Source: Zingiber officinale
Lineage: Eukaryota; Streptophyta; Magnoliopsida; Zingiberales; Zingiberaceae
Assembly: GCF_018446385.1 (NCBI RefSeq)
Contig: NC_055989.1
Span: 131,033,004 to 131,097,003, forward strand
Reading direction: 5' to 3'
Length of the DNA stretch: 64,000 nucleotides
Below are positions 25,170-36,500 of the stretch, piece by piece; positions within the stretch are counted from its first letter, which is position 1; every line of letters starts with the position of its first letter. The notes below the pieces were generated by a model that made no database searches, was not told the DNA's origin, and saw nothing but the letters and a program-made list of their open reading frames with translations. Position numbers and translations under genes: made by a program.

Positions 25170-26561
25170 TCATCTACCATGGTTACACCACATGGTATAC
25201 CTTTGTTGACTTCTTCTTCTTAACTTTGGCACCTCATCCTTTTCATAATCATATGCGACCCTTACATATTTCTTATTATGGATCTTGGATGATTCTCCCT
25301 TGCCCTTGGTCACTCCTCCCTTGCCATTGTCATGTATCATCCTAGCACTTGACTTCCTCTTAGCCTTGGAGGGACCTAATTTGATATTTTTGGGTCTTTG
25401 ACCACCCAAGTACATGTCAAGTCCTTTACGTCCAATAATAAACCTATTTAGGATTTTCTCTATTTCCTCAAGCCTTGACTTCAAGGCTTGATTTTCCAAC
25501 TCTAGGGTTCTAATCCTAGAGTCAACTTGTCCACCTTGGGCATTCCTAGACCTACCCACCTTCCTAGGCATATGTCTCCCCTTCTTGGGATTAATGCTTA
25601 GATTTTCAACCACCTTCCTCTCCTTAGGCAAGATAGATTGTTTCTTGTTAAGTCTAACCTTACATGATTTCCTATAGTTATCTACCGTGTTAACCCTATT
25701 CCTATCATTGTACCTAAATCCATAAATATACATAGGTACATAATTTTTAATATTCCTAACAAGCATGAAGGAATTTAAACTTGGATTAAACTTCAAAATA
25801 GGGATTACCTTCCCTTTTTGAAGCTCCTACTTGACTTAAGCTCCTATTCTTTTTCTATTTCTTCAAGTGCACCAATTTCTTGAGTTTTCCTCTCCTTGGG
25901 CACTTCGTGTGGTAGTGTCCCCACTCACCATATGTGACACCTAATGTGCTTTTTCTCCTTGACTTCATCCCTATAACCCACATTAGTTCTCAAAGTAACT
26001 TTACCGGGTTTAGGGATTACCTCCTTTACCTTTTTGAGTGAAGGACACCTATTCATGTAGTGCCCCATCTTACCACACTCAAAGTGTTTGATGTGATCCT
26101 TTGTACTCTTCTTGGTAGTTGAGGTGGAGGGTTGAGCTTTCAATATCTCCTCTTCCTTGGATTGCTCTTCTTCCTCTTCACTTGAAGATGTGGGCGGTTC
26201 CACTTCTTTCTCCCTTGAAGATGCTGATGATACCTCCTCATCTTCCTTCTCCTCCTCTGATGTTGAGCACGTGTCAACATCCGATTGGCTCTTCCCTTGA
26301 ACCAATGAACCCTTCTCCTTGGATTCCTCCTTGGAGTTGTGTAGTATCTTCATGGAGCGCAATCACCTTGCTCCAAAGCTCATGAGCACTTTTGTACTCA
26401 CTTACATTCAATACCACATTAGGAGGTAATAAGTTAATTAAAATTCTAGTTACCTCCTTGTCCGCCTCCGATTGCTCCCTTTGCTGCTCCGTCCAATACC
26501 GATGCTGGAAGTGTTTTCCCTTCTTGTTGATTTGAGTCTTGAATGACTCCTCCAATGCCAT
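25170..26561 (-). pseudogene. Gag remains inside the gag-only element
   Basis: Reverse-strand pieces show copia Gag features. A capsid-like part has INLLPPNVVLNVSEYKSAHE. An acidic serine-rich linker and a zinc-knuckle-like KMGHYMNRCP stretch follow (25925-26362). A basic region with a coiled-coil ELENQALKSRLEEIEKIL lies at 25170-25796. The long coiled-coil Gag recalls Sirevirus-type elements, which is inference. The pieces are separated by several breaks. Confidence 0.75.
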
Positions 26562-26734
26562 CCAATTGTTTCAATCCATTTAAAACCACGTCTCCACGTG
26601 TGACTTCTGATAGCCAAAGTCTTTGCGCTCATTTGGAGGTGGGATCCAGATGTCCCTCCGACTCCATCTTCTTCTCTAACGGTTGCTCCTTTGGCAATTA
26701 GTCCAACAAGGAGCGACCAAGCTCTGATACCACT

Positions 26735-27750
26735 TGTTGGAACCTTGACGTCCGCTAGAGGAGGTGAATAGCTTCCTACAATTATTAATCGTAGCGGAAA
26801 TAAAATTACTAACAAACAAAAGGAAAGCTAACTCTAAAAATAATAAGCAAGAAAGTAAACCAATACACATCCGTTTAACGTGGTTCAGAGATTAGGGCTC
26901 ATACTCTACAGCGTGTCCGTAAGGTAGATGAAATCTCAATCCATCAGTGGATCAATTCCCGGCAAGCTCGCGTAGCTCCTTGTGGGTGGAGAAAGCTCAC
27001 CACAACTCGCACAAGATCACACTAGATCACTTGGAGACTTAATTAGAGTTAATTATCATTAATTTCGTCAACCATGGCCAAACATCCCAATCTCTATTTA
27101 ATAGAATTCGGAAGGAAAACACTAAGCAATTTTCTCGCCACCAGTCGACTGGTGCAATCACCAGTCGACTGGTCCTAAGTGAAATTTAACAGTTACAAGC
27201 CAACGGTTGCTGTGAGTCGACTGATGAAAACACCAGTCGACTGCTACAGTAACGCGACAGTAACTTAGAATTTTATCCTGAGTACAGTCTCTCATATACT
27301 CGTCCTTGCCCCGCATAACCTAGACCTAGCCTTTTAGCCACCTCCATCAGCCTCGCGTCCCTTAGATGTCTCTCATTCTTTCACACCTTGCCTTTTGGAG
27401 CTTCCATTGGTTTTGTCATTATTGTCGGGTCTTCCTTTGCCAAGAGGTCGTACCTCCGGGATTTCATTCATTGCCAAGTCACATTTGGACTTACGTTGCT
27501 AAGATTACATGCTTGGATTTACATTGTCAAGACTCACCCTTGGACTTTTCTCCTTTATCAAGATCACACTTGGACTTTCACCTTTGCCAAAATCACACTT
27601 GGACTTTCACCTTTGCTAATATCACACTTGGACTTTTTCTTTTTGTACATGTATCCTGCACACTCATAATATATATCAAATATAATAATAAATCTAGTTT
27701 AAATCTTTGTTCAAATATCAAAATCTAGGATCATATAGATTGCTCTAACA
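26735..27750 (-). repeat. LTR (right copy) of the gag-only element
   Basis: This is a 1016-bp direct repeat of 23374-24364. It is the 5' LTR in element orientation, next to the primer site. It holds paired CCAGTCGACTGG palindromes near 27145-27175 and 27228-27242. Confidence 0.85.
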
Positions 27751-27850
27751 TTTTCATCTATAAAAATTGTCAAGACGTGTTGCAAAATAAGATGGAAGAT
27801 GATTTTTTAGTTAGTTCATTACTGATTTAGATTAAAGAAGAGATTGTTTA
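27751..27850 (+). pseudogene. hAT transposase relic, 3' remainder
   Basis: After the LTR element the forward strand reads SSIKIVKT followed by a KMEDDF-like stretch. This matches the end of the hAT dimerisation domain (family pattern 'ERAFSAMKIVKNRLRNKM.D.F'). It directly continues the ERAS reached at 23370, showing that 23374-27750 was inserted into this codon neighbourhood. Confidence 0.75.
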
Positions 27851-28261
27851 GACTTTCAGTGTTAAATTAATTATTCTTAAATTTGAACTATTAAAAAATA
27901 TCGAGTGGGATTTAAAATATATCAACATAATAAATAAATTAATAAATAATAATTTATATATATATATATTTATCTTACTGATTATATTATAACGATTAAA
28001 GTAGTTTTTTATTATTTTGTAGGTTTTATTGCCACTGGATATGCTGAAAATTTTAAAATAATGCGTGTTGCTTCTCTTTGGGGTAAGTTATTTTAAATTA
28101 TAGTTTTATTTTGGAATGACATGTGTTGCTCTATTTTTTTCATTAGTTATTTTAAATTAATGTTTTATTTTAATATTTTTTTATTGTACTAAGTTAAATT
28201 ATCATTATTTTTTTATTAAAAATTAGAATGCACGTGTCTAAATAGAAAATGTTATTATTTC

Positions 28262-28298
<37 letters not shown>

Positions 28299-29935
28299 TA
28301 ATTCATTCTTGAAAAAAATTCTCCCCTTATAATTTTCTTGGCTCCATCTTAACCCATAATTAATTGGTTATAAGAATTGAATGTCTGATACTAATTAAAA
28401 AAAAATTAAAATTTAATATGAAGCTCAAAGGTATAATCAAATTGGTCATCACATGATAGTTTTGTAGAAATAAATAAGGGTTGTGATTTACTTCCTTTTA
28501 CATAATCTTGAGACGGACTATGAGGGCGCTCAAGGTGAACTTAATCACCTTTGGCTATAATATAGAAATGAGCTAGGATAGATTTTCAACGAAACTAATA
28601 GAGTTTCCTAATTTGTCTCTCTATAAATAACTATGGAAATGAACGTGTGGGGGAGGACGGATGCTCTGATCCGCGGTCCACTCAATGCATTGATTAGTTT
28701 TAATTGCCCCCATCTACTTAACAAGTTGAGGTCATCAAAATTCACCAATCACAAAGAATGAATCATTTTTTGATCCGTAATTTATGAATCAAAAGATCCC
28801 GCCTGATGTGTAAGATGCCCGGTGAACATATAATCTTATGCATAAACTAAATTTAATATGAAAATTAATTAATATTTTTACTAGTTAAGAATAATTATTA
28901 TCAAATGTATCAATAATTTTCTCAAATGGATGATACAATTACATATTCTTACATTCTGCCAATTAAGTCAATCTAAAAATTCATATTATTTTTTTAATAA
29001 AAGATAATTATTATTTATAATAAAATAAGGTGTACAATATATTTTAAATAGCTATTCAAATATGATGAAATATATCTATAAATCTATGTACATATATTTG
29101 CATTCTTCTAAAAATATGATCTATATATATCAAATTCAACATCCATAAATATACTATGATTCTCGATAGAATAAGAAATTTCTGGATGATAGAATAAGAT
29201 ATTTAATGATTATATTATTAAGAATTTTTTTAATAAATAATGGATCTGAGAATATTAGCTATCAAAATAAATTTTCATATATATTTTTTTGATTTATCTT
29301 GATAGTCATTAGAAAATTTGTATAAGATTAAATTAATCATCCTAAGTTTAACATCATTTGACCTAATTAATTCTTTTCTATCGCAAAATTCATATTATCT
29401 TTGCTATAAGTCAAAGTTAAATCAGGAGTAAAGTCATAATGTTAAAAACAACAATATCCATGCATATAAAGAAAAATATCCATGGCAAATCAATCACTCA
29501 TATATATAATAGAGGCCCCATATAATGCCAAGTGGCCCTTTATGTTACTACTAATCTCATAATGGAGGGGAAAAGAACAAAGAAGAATCACTCCTGTCCA
29601 TTTGCTTGAGAAAACACTTGAACCGGCTCGTTTCCGTGTTCTAATGATATATGAAATCAAAATCTAGATAGGATTGAACCGGGCCGGATTGGGCTGGACC
29701 CGCTGCATTCTTGGGCTTCCGACGTGAACCGGTCCGGGCTCTTTGCTAATCACCCCTTGAAATAATTGCGACCAATGTAAAAAAACTTAAATTAAATAAA
29801 GGACAAAAAGATAAAATAAGCATCAATAAATCAAATTCCTCACATTTCCCAAAATCCCTCGTACACAAATCTCGAGGACTAAAAAGAAAAATAGAAACCG
29901 AATCTGACGGCCCAAAATACGCGACGGGCTCTGCT
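27851..29935. other. AT-rich intergenic region
   Basis: No gene is recognised. The proximal part may be the 3' end of the hAT element, whose terminal inverted repeat I could not place. A TA microsatellite lies at 28263-28294. The last few hundred bases form the upstream region of the SET gene. Confidence 0.5.
28263..28294. repeat. (TA)16 microsatellite
   Basis: Thirty-two bases of uninterrupted TA dinucleotide, likely length-variable. Confidence 0.9.
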
Positions 29936-29960
29936 CACGTGACAATTCTACGCTCACGTG
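29936..29960. promoter_or_regulatory. Paired G-boxes upstream of the SET gene
   Basis: Two perfect CACGTG palindromes, both inside CTCACGTG, stand at 29936-29941 and 29955-29960, nineteen bases apart and about 560 bp before the ATG. G-boxes bind bZIP and bHLH factors (light, ABA, PIF pathways). Paired copies at this spacing suggest a working element, but function is inferred. Confidence 0.55.
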
Positions 29961-30123
29961 TTTGTTCCTCTATGATTTTCATTTCGTACGACAGCATTAG
30001 CAGGCACCCTCCTTTGTACCCAACTTAGGATTGATTGGTTTTGTCGGACCCAGTATGGCCCAGCTTTGGGGGAGTTTTCAAACGGGTTTTGACGCCTGCT
30101 CGCTTCTCTCTCTCTCCCCTTCC

Positions 30124-30201
30124 ATGGCGGAGGCGGAAAAGGAGTCTGCAGAGGTAGAGCAGAGAGCAGATAAAGCACGAGTCAGAGGCACCAATCCGTG
30201 A
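30124..30201 (+). other. Possible upstream ORF in the SET gene leader
   Basis: ATG at 30124 in good context (TCCATGG) opens 25 codons ending TGA at 30199-30201, about 310 bp before the main ATG. If transcription starts upstream of it, it would be a translated uORF. Another short ORF follows from ATG 30211. The transcription start is not known. Confidence 0.35.
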
Positions 30202-30513
30202 AAAGAACCGATGAGAGAGGTAGAAAGGTCAAGAATTGTCATTAAAAATTCTACCTTTCTTCTTCCTCTACCTCTTCTTCTTTCTTCTTCCTCCTCTTTG
30301 TTTATTGTTCCTGGCTCACAGTCTTCCGCTGTTGTAGCACAGTCGAGCACCTTTCCTTTTTTTTGCGCCTTTCTTGCTTTTTTTGATCGCGGTTGATCAC
30401 CATCGCCGTTATCTTGCTGCTGTACCTGCTAGAGCCGCTCTTTTGCTCGTTGTGCCCGTCTTCATGGGAGTGAGGTGATGGGGAAGAGGTAGGAGGGAGG
30501 GACGAAAACTGCG

Positions 30514-33500
30514 ATGGATGATTCCTGGCTCTCCAAATGCGTGGACTCGTCGCCGCAGATGTCACCATTACTTGCTACGGAGCTGGGTTCTCAGGCTGTG
30601 AGGTCGCCGCACTTAACGCAGGCGCCTGCGCCGGCGTCCGCGGCTCAGGTATCTGGCTTACTGTGCGTTGGCATGCTCTGTCTTTCTGGTTTAGGATTGT
30701 TGGGTTCTGTCATTTTATTTGGTCGTATTAGTAGCTACTATACAAAGGCCAAATATTTTCCCAATTTGGGCCTTTATGGATGTTTTTTCTTCACGGGGTC
30801 GATGTTTTAGAGGTGAATCGTACAATGCATGCTTCATTTATAGCTATTTGGTGGTGCCTTCTTGGCATTTCCAAATGTCTTTTGTTCTTTTTTGTTTGAT
30901 ACTTCGACGCACATGCTGCACTCTAAAAAGCGGTAGGAACGGTAGAAGTGAAAGTTGGTGAAGCAAGTACACTCGTAAGTCTACTGCCTTAAGTTCTCCT
31001 TAACCGATGTTACCAAGAGCCTTAGGGTCGGCACTAGTGTGTGCCTAAGTACTCGGTATTTTGATTAATAGCAGTGTTTGGTGTCGTCTTGGAATGTCAT
31101 ACGGATGCGGCAAATGAAGACTCCAAGCATGACTGACGTTTAACACCCAATATCTATCTTGCTATGCATGGAGACATCAGTTAGTTTACTTGACATATGT
31201 TTGGTAAAAGGATAGCTAATTCAATGCCTACACTATGGCATTGTGCTTAGTGAGACATACATGTAGTAACTCAAATGTATTATAGAATTTTCCATTCATA
31301 TGATGGGAAGACATGGTCCCAATTACTGTTAACAGGGGTATCAAAGCATTGCCTCAGAAATCATCCATCTAAATAATGTGATTCTCTTGTTTGAAGCCTC
31401 ATGTCCTTTTCTAAGAATAGTGGACCATGATTCAACTTAAATAAATTTGTATTGTTGTTTTGAACTGGTGCAGAAGTATTTGTTAGCATTTTTCTCCACT
31501 GTTTCGACAATGGTAGATATCAGAGGGATATGATTTTTTTTTCTACTGTGAGGAATTATATGGATCTCACATTCTGGTGTACTGTGGTGAATACGTTGAG
31601 AAAACAAATTATTTATCAGTGAGGCTTCTGGATTTGCATGCTACTATTTGAATGGACTAATGCAATTGCATGTATGTGTAAGTGCAGCAACTTTGCAAAA
31701 CATGAAAAATCTTTCTGGTTGAGGCCTTAGCTATTTGCTACAGTTTGACATTACATATATTGCATGTTAATTTATGCAAGTGTTGATCTTGAATGTCCAT
31801 GCATCCCGTTGCTGCTAAAGGTTGGCATCTGATGGCTCACTGTTTAGTATGGCGTGAACTTATCAGTAAAGAAACAAAAAAAAACTATTGGAGTGTTTGC
31901 ATATTGCTGATTTTACTGGTATATCAGTTGCTGGTGTACTGAATGGTTATTGTTTGGAGGCTTTCAGTTTATACCAATATTGAAATTTCAATTCATGTCA
32001 ACAGAATAATAGTTTTATTGAACAATTGCCTCATGCAGGTTCACAAGAACACAAAGCACCATTTCCATTCTTTCATTAGACAGGAGGCGGTTTTGAATGA
32101 TCATGCAAGAGTTCAGGAGACTGCAGCTGTTAGTAATTTAAACTTAGGCTACAGATTGGGGAAGACAGAGCTGGGTAATTCATTTCTTGCTCTGTTATCT
32201 GATGAATTCTCCCATTTGCCTCATTCAAGAATGGACATAGCTAAGATTCATATCAACAATGACAAGGTTCTAACTGGCACTGGCTGTGTGGTACCATCAA
32301 TAAATATTCCACCTCTACCAGAAAACCATGGAAATGGCTCTCTGGGAAATTGGAATGAGCATTCTTCTTTTGTTGTCTCTAGGACAGCAACAAATCCTGC
32401 TTCCACTAAAGTCCCTTTTCTCCACAACAATGTTCGATTAGTGGGCGATTCTCATCATGCGAGGGACTATGTGGAAGTAGTTCCTTGTCAATCCTCTCAG
32501 TCCAACAATACAGGAACTGCCATCACTCCATGGGATGAACTATGTAATTCAGGCAGGTCAGCAAATGCAGACAAAAACTCAAATAAGGATGTTCATGCCT
32601 CAAGGATTATTTCATTTGATGCCAAGTCTCCTATTTCACATAATAATTCTTCTTATCTTAGAGGGCGTCCCCTTGTCTTCTGTAGAAGTACCGGTCAGTC
32701 TACTACTTGCTCTCCGTATGCAAATATGCTCCGTATTTTTGTTTTACTTCATGTACATCACTAATCTTTCCAACAACAAGCTTTGTGGCTTATTCATTTC
32801 TAGATTATGTTCATTTTTAATGATTTGATCAGGACATGTCAAGTTGGACTGTTATTTGTTTGCTTTTTTTGCTGACCCTATTCCGTTTTGCAGTAGGAGA
32901 ATTATTTATGGGTGATGCAGGACTTCTTGGAGTTTTATGCTTTTGTCATAACTCCCATATGTCAGTTCCCAAATTTTGTGAGGTAGTATAAAGATCTGAG
33001 AATCTCATGATTGCTCTCATGTTGGACTTTCTTTTGTCTTTCACATGGGAATTGGGAAACATTGTCTTCTTCCCATGTTTTTGTTGCAGCATTCAGGATC
33101 GCCTTCGGTGAATCCTGGTGAGGCTGTCTATTTGGAGAATGGAATGAACATATCACATTGGTGCAAGCAATATTTAGGGGTAATTTGCATTTCCACATAA
33201 TCCTTTAATTGTAACGACAAATCAGTGACATGGTGTTTTGAGTGCTTTCAACCATTCAATGAAAAATTATAAATTGTTTTGTTGAATTTATGTATCTCAT
33301 CATATTTTTGTTTTCACTAAATATCTAAGCTTCCCTTGCTAATCCATCTGTGCATTTTGTTTGATGTAAGGATTCCGCTGAAAGTAATAGATCTACTTTC
33401 TATGCTGAATAAAATTCCAACACACCAAGAATGGGGGCTTCATTGATCTAACAAATGCTAGTACTGTTTATGATGGAATGACCTAGATAGGAGTTGAACT

Positions 33501-36500
33501 CCTTAATTATCCCTACCTTGATTGGCTTGAATGAAAAATTTGCTAATTGGATCATTATTTAAGAACCAGGTAACTTCATTGATTGAAACTGCAAAAAATT
33601 GCCATGGTCATTTTACTTGGTTGATCATGTCGTAAATTGATTTAGGTTTCTAATTGATTGTTTTTCTCTTATATATTATGTACGAGGATGTCAAAAAGAT
33701 CTCTAAGTTTTGACATCCTATCTACCATTCCACAATAGAACTGAGCAAGGCGAGGCAACAAAAAGAGTGAAAAATATAAACACAAACCTTTAAAGTATTA
33801 TGATCACACACCTTATGGAGTAACAAAAATGGGTACAGGTATTCTAGGCAAACCATTTAAATATTATGTTTCTGAGGCATCAGGGTAAGCAGGACCAAAC
33901 AAGGTGGGGCTGAGGCATGAAATTGCTGTTTCAAGTTATGGGAATGGAGACTTAAGATTCATGTAGTCAACTTCAAATAGTTGGGACAAGTTGACAATAT
34001 TATAATGTAGTCTGACTAATGAACTAATAATCCATAGCTTGCTTTGGTCATTATCTGGTTTGATTTTAATAACTATGATCTCATTTACTGCTGTGTTTCA
34101 AGTAATGAGGTTCTGATTCCATGCTCTTTACTTGCATGAGCATGCTTTATGTTTCTCTTCTTCATTTTACCAACATTTCTTGTTTCTAGCAATGTGCAGG
34201 GGCACAATCTACTCTAACATATTATTGTTGTTAGTCCTAATTGTAATCAGGTTTGATAAAAAGAAGACTGGCATGTGGATAGGAAAATTGTTGTATACTT
34301 CATCTATGAACAAAGAATTGCAGATTACTTGGTGCTTAGGTTCCATAACTCTACAGATCACTCATAACATTATCATATTTGTCATCTAGCATGTTTGTCC
34401 CAACTATTTGGGGCTGACTGCATAAATCTTATCGTTCTTCCATTAAGGTCTATGCAAGGCTATGCCAATGGCAGGTTACACCCACATCCATCGTCTATGT
34501 TCTTACATCATTGGCATTGGCTAGTTTCCTGTATGGAGTATGGACTTCTGGCTCCTTACCCTGCTTCAGACTGGAAGCAGTGATAAACCAAAAAAGTTGC
34601 CAATGGCATTGGCTAGTTCCCTGTATGGACTTCCGGCTCCTTAACCTGCTTCAGACTTGAAGCAGTGATAAACAAAAAAAGATGCCAATGGCAGGTTACA
34701 CCCACATCCATCGTCTATGTTCTTACATCATTGACATTGGCTAGTTCCCTGTATGGACTTCTGGCTTCTTACCCTGCTTCAGACTGGAAGCAGTGATAAA
34801 CAAAAAAAGTGGCCCATATTTTTTCTTTTCTAGATCTCTTTTATTGCACAAATTTATATTATCATACTTCTTTTTTTCTTCTTATGTGCTTCAGATAATG
34901 GCACCAGATGAAATTATTGGAGGGGAGTGGTCAGGTGGTTCTGCAACAGTAGATGTTTCAGTTGGTTCCAAGGCCAGTTATGCTCCAATATTGTTGAACA
35001 ACAATGTGGCAATTAGTAATATCAAGTCATTTGGTGGATCTTGGAGACCAGCAAAACCTTTGAGTAACTCTATTCCTAGCTCTCCATATATAAAGGTGAG
35101 ATATACCATGCAGGACAAATCAATAAACAAGGAGCATGACAATGTGCGCCTAAGCTATAATTTTCATGGTACTAAAAATTGTCAAAAGATGATTCCCAGT
35201 TCAGTGCCAGCTAGCATGCCTAATGCAATGAAGAAACAACTCTTGAATACTCAGAAGCATCCTCCTATTAGTGTTGGTCTTGAAAAAGTTCACTCAACTT
35301 TATTTAAGGGTAAAGAAATTGTTGTTCAGCAATTGAATACTTCTGATGGCACTTATACTGGAAAACATACTTCTTGTATGCCCTTAGCATGTTCCTGGAC
35401 CAATGGAACAGTGAGGCATGATGATGACATTGACGATCCCAACTCCTCTGCTGAAGCACCTCTGGCTGATATTGATGGTGCGTCAAACATTGAATTGAGG
35501 CTTGGCCAGCCATCTGAGAAATACAGTGCCTTTGCAGGTTCACTTGGATCGTCTGTACTACAAATTGGACCAGCATATGACACAGTGAAACCACAACCAT
35601 ATCAGCAACTAAAGGAACGAAGTAAGTTGAATTGGAAACACTACATTTTCTTTTGTCATTTTTTACTAGTACTTGACTTATTGGATGATTTTATCAAGGT
35701 GTTTCTCATGCAGCTGCTAAAACTTGGACTGCAAATCAAATCAGGAAAAATCTCCATTTCTCATCTTCGGAGGCATCTCCTTACAATAAAGGATCCACAC
35801 AACATGCGGCTAGATCTTTTAATGCTCGTAACCATTTTGACTCTGAAGGTCTCACTCGTGATGCAAACATGAATCCCCTGATTTCATTGTTTCTATCGCA
35901 TCTTGAAGGGAATAACACATCTTTATCATTGGATAACTTATTCAATGGTAGTGAGCACTTATCATCTAAGACGCCTCACAATGTTTGCAATTCTGTAGGA
36001 GACTCTACACATGGTACTAGAAGTGTATGTAACACCAGTACGGTGAATTTTCCCAATAAATTGGATGAAGGAAAGAATATTCTCACTGTTGAGAGTGACA
36101 CGACAAAGTCTGACTCCATGGTACAAAAACAAAATGAGGTCACAATTACTAGAGAGATTTCTGCACCTTTTAATAGCAAATGCTGCCAAAACAGCATCCT
36201 TGGAAATGGTAAGGATTTTTCTTTCTATTTGGACAATCAATCTAACATGGTGCAGAAACAAAGTGTTGGAAACACCAAGCAGCAAGAGAAAACTGCTTTT
36301 CTCTCAAACAAGGAGTGTGATGATCCAATTCCTTGTGGATCATCCGGTACAGATTTGTTGAAATCAGACCATCTAATGTCTTCTACAACCCTTTGTTCTT
36401 TGGAAACAAGCAAAAATATTTTTGCTACAACCAAGCATTCTATGGATGCCAAATCAAAAAATTCTGCTTTTCGGCGTGTAGTTGAATTTTCAACTCAAGA

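Larger units (their letters stand above)
23374..27750 (-). mobile_element. Gag-only, non-autonomous LTR retrotransposon
   Basis: A 4377-bp element in reverse orientation has LTRs of about 1 kb (23374-24364 and 26735-27750), both starting TGTTGGAACCTT. Beside the right LTR the minus strand reads TGGTATCAGAGCTTGGT, a tRNA-Met primer site. Beside the left LTR is a purine tract AAAAATGGAGAG. The 2.4-kb interior shows only gag-like sequence, with no integrase or reverse transcriptase. Flanking 5-mers TCTTC and TTTTC are a near-match target duplication. The LTRs differ by more than a tenth by eye, so the insertion is several times older than the copia at 8592. The gag is broken. Such gag-only derivatives rely on enzymes of a full relative. 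Confidence 0.85.
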
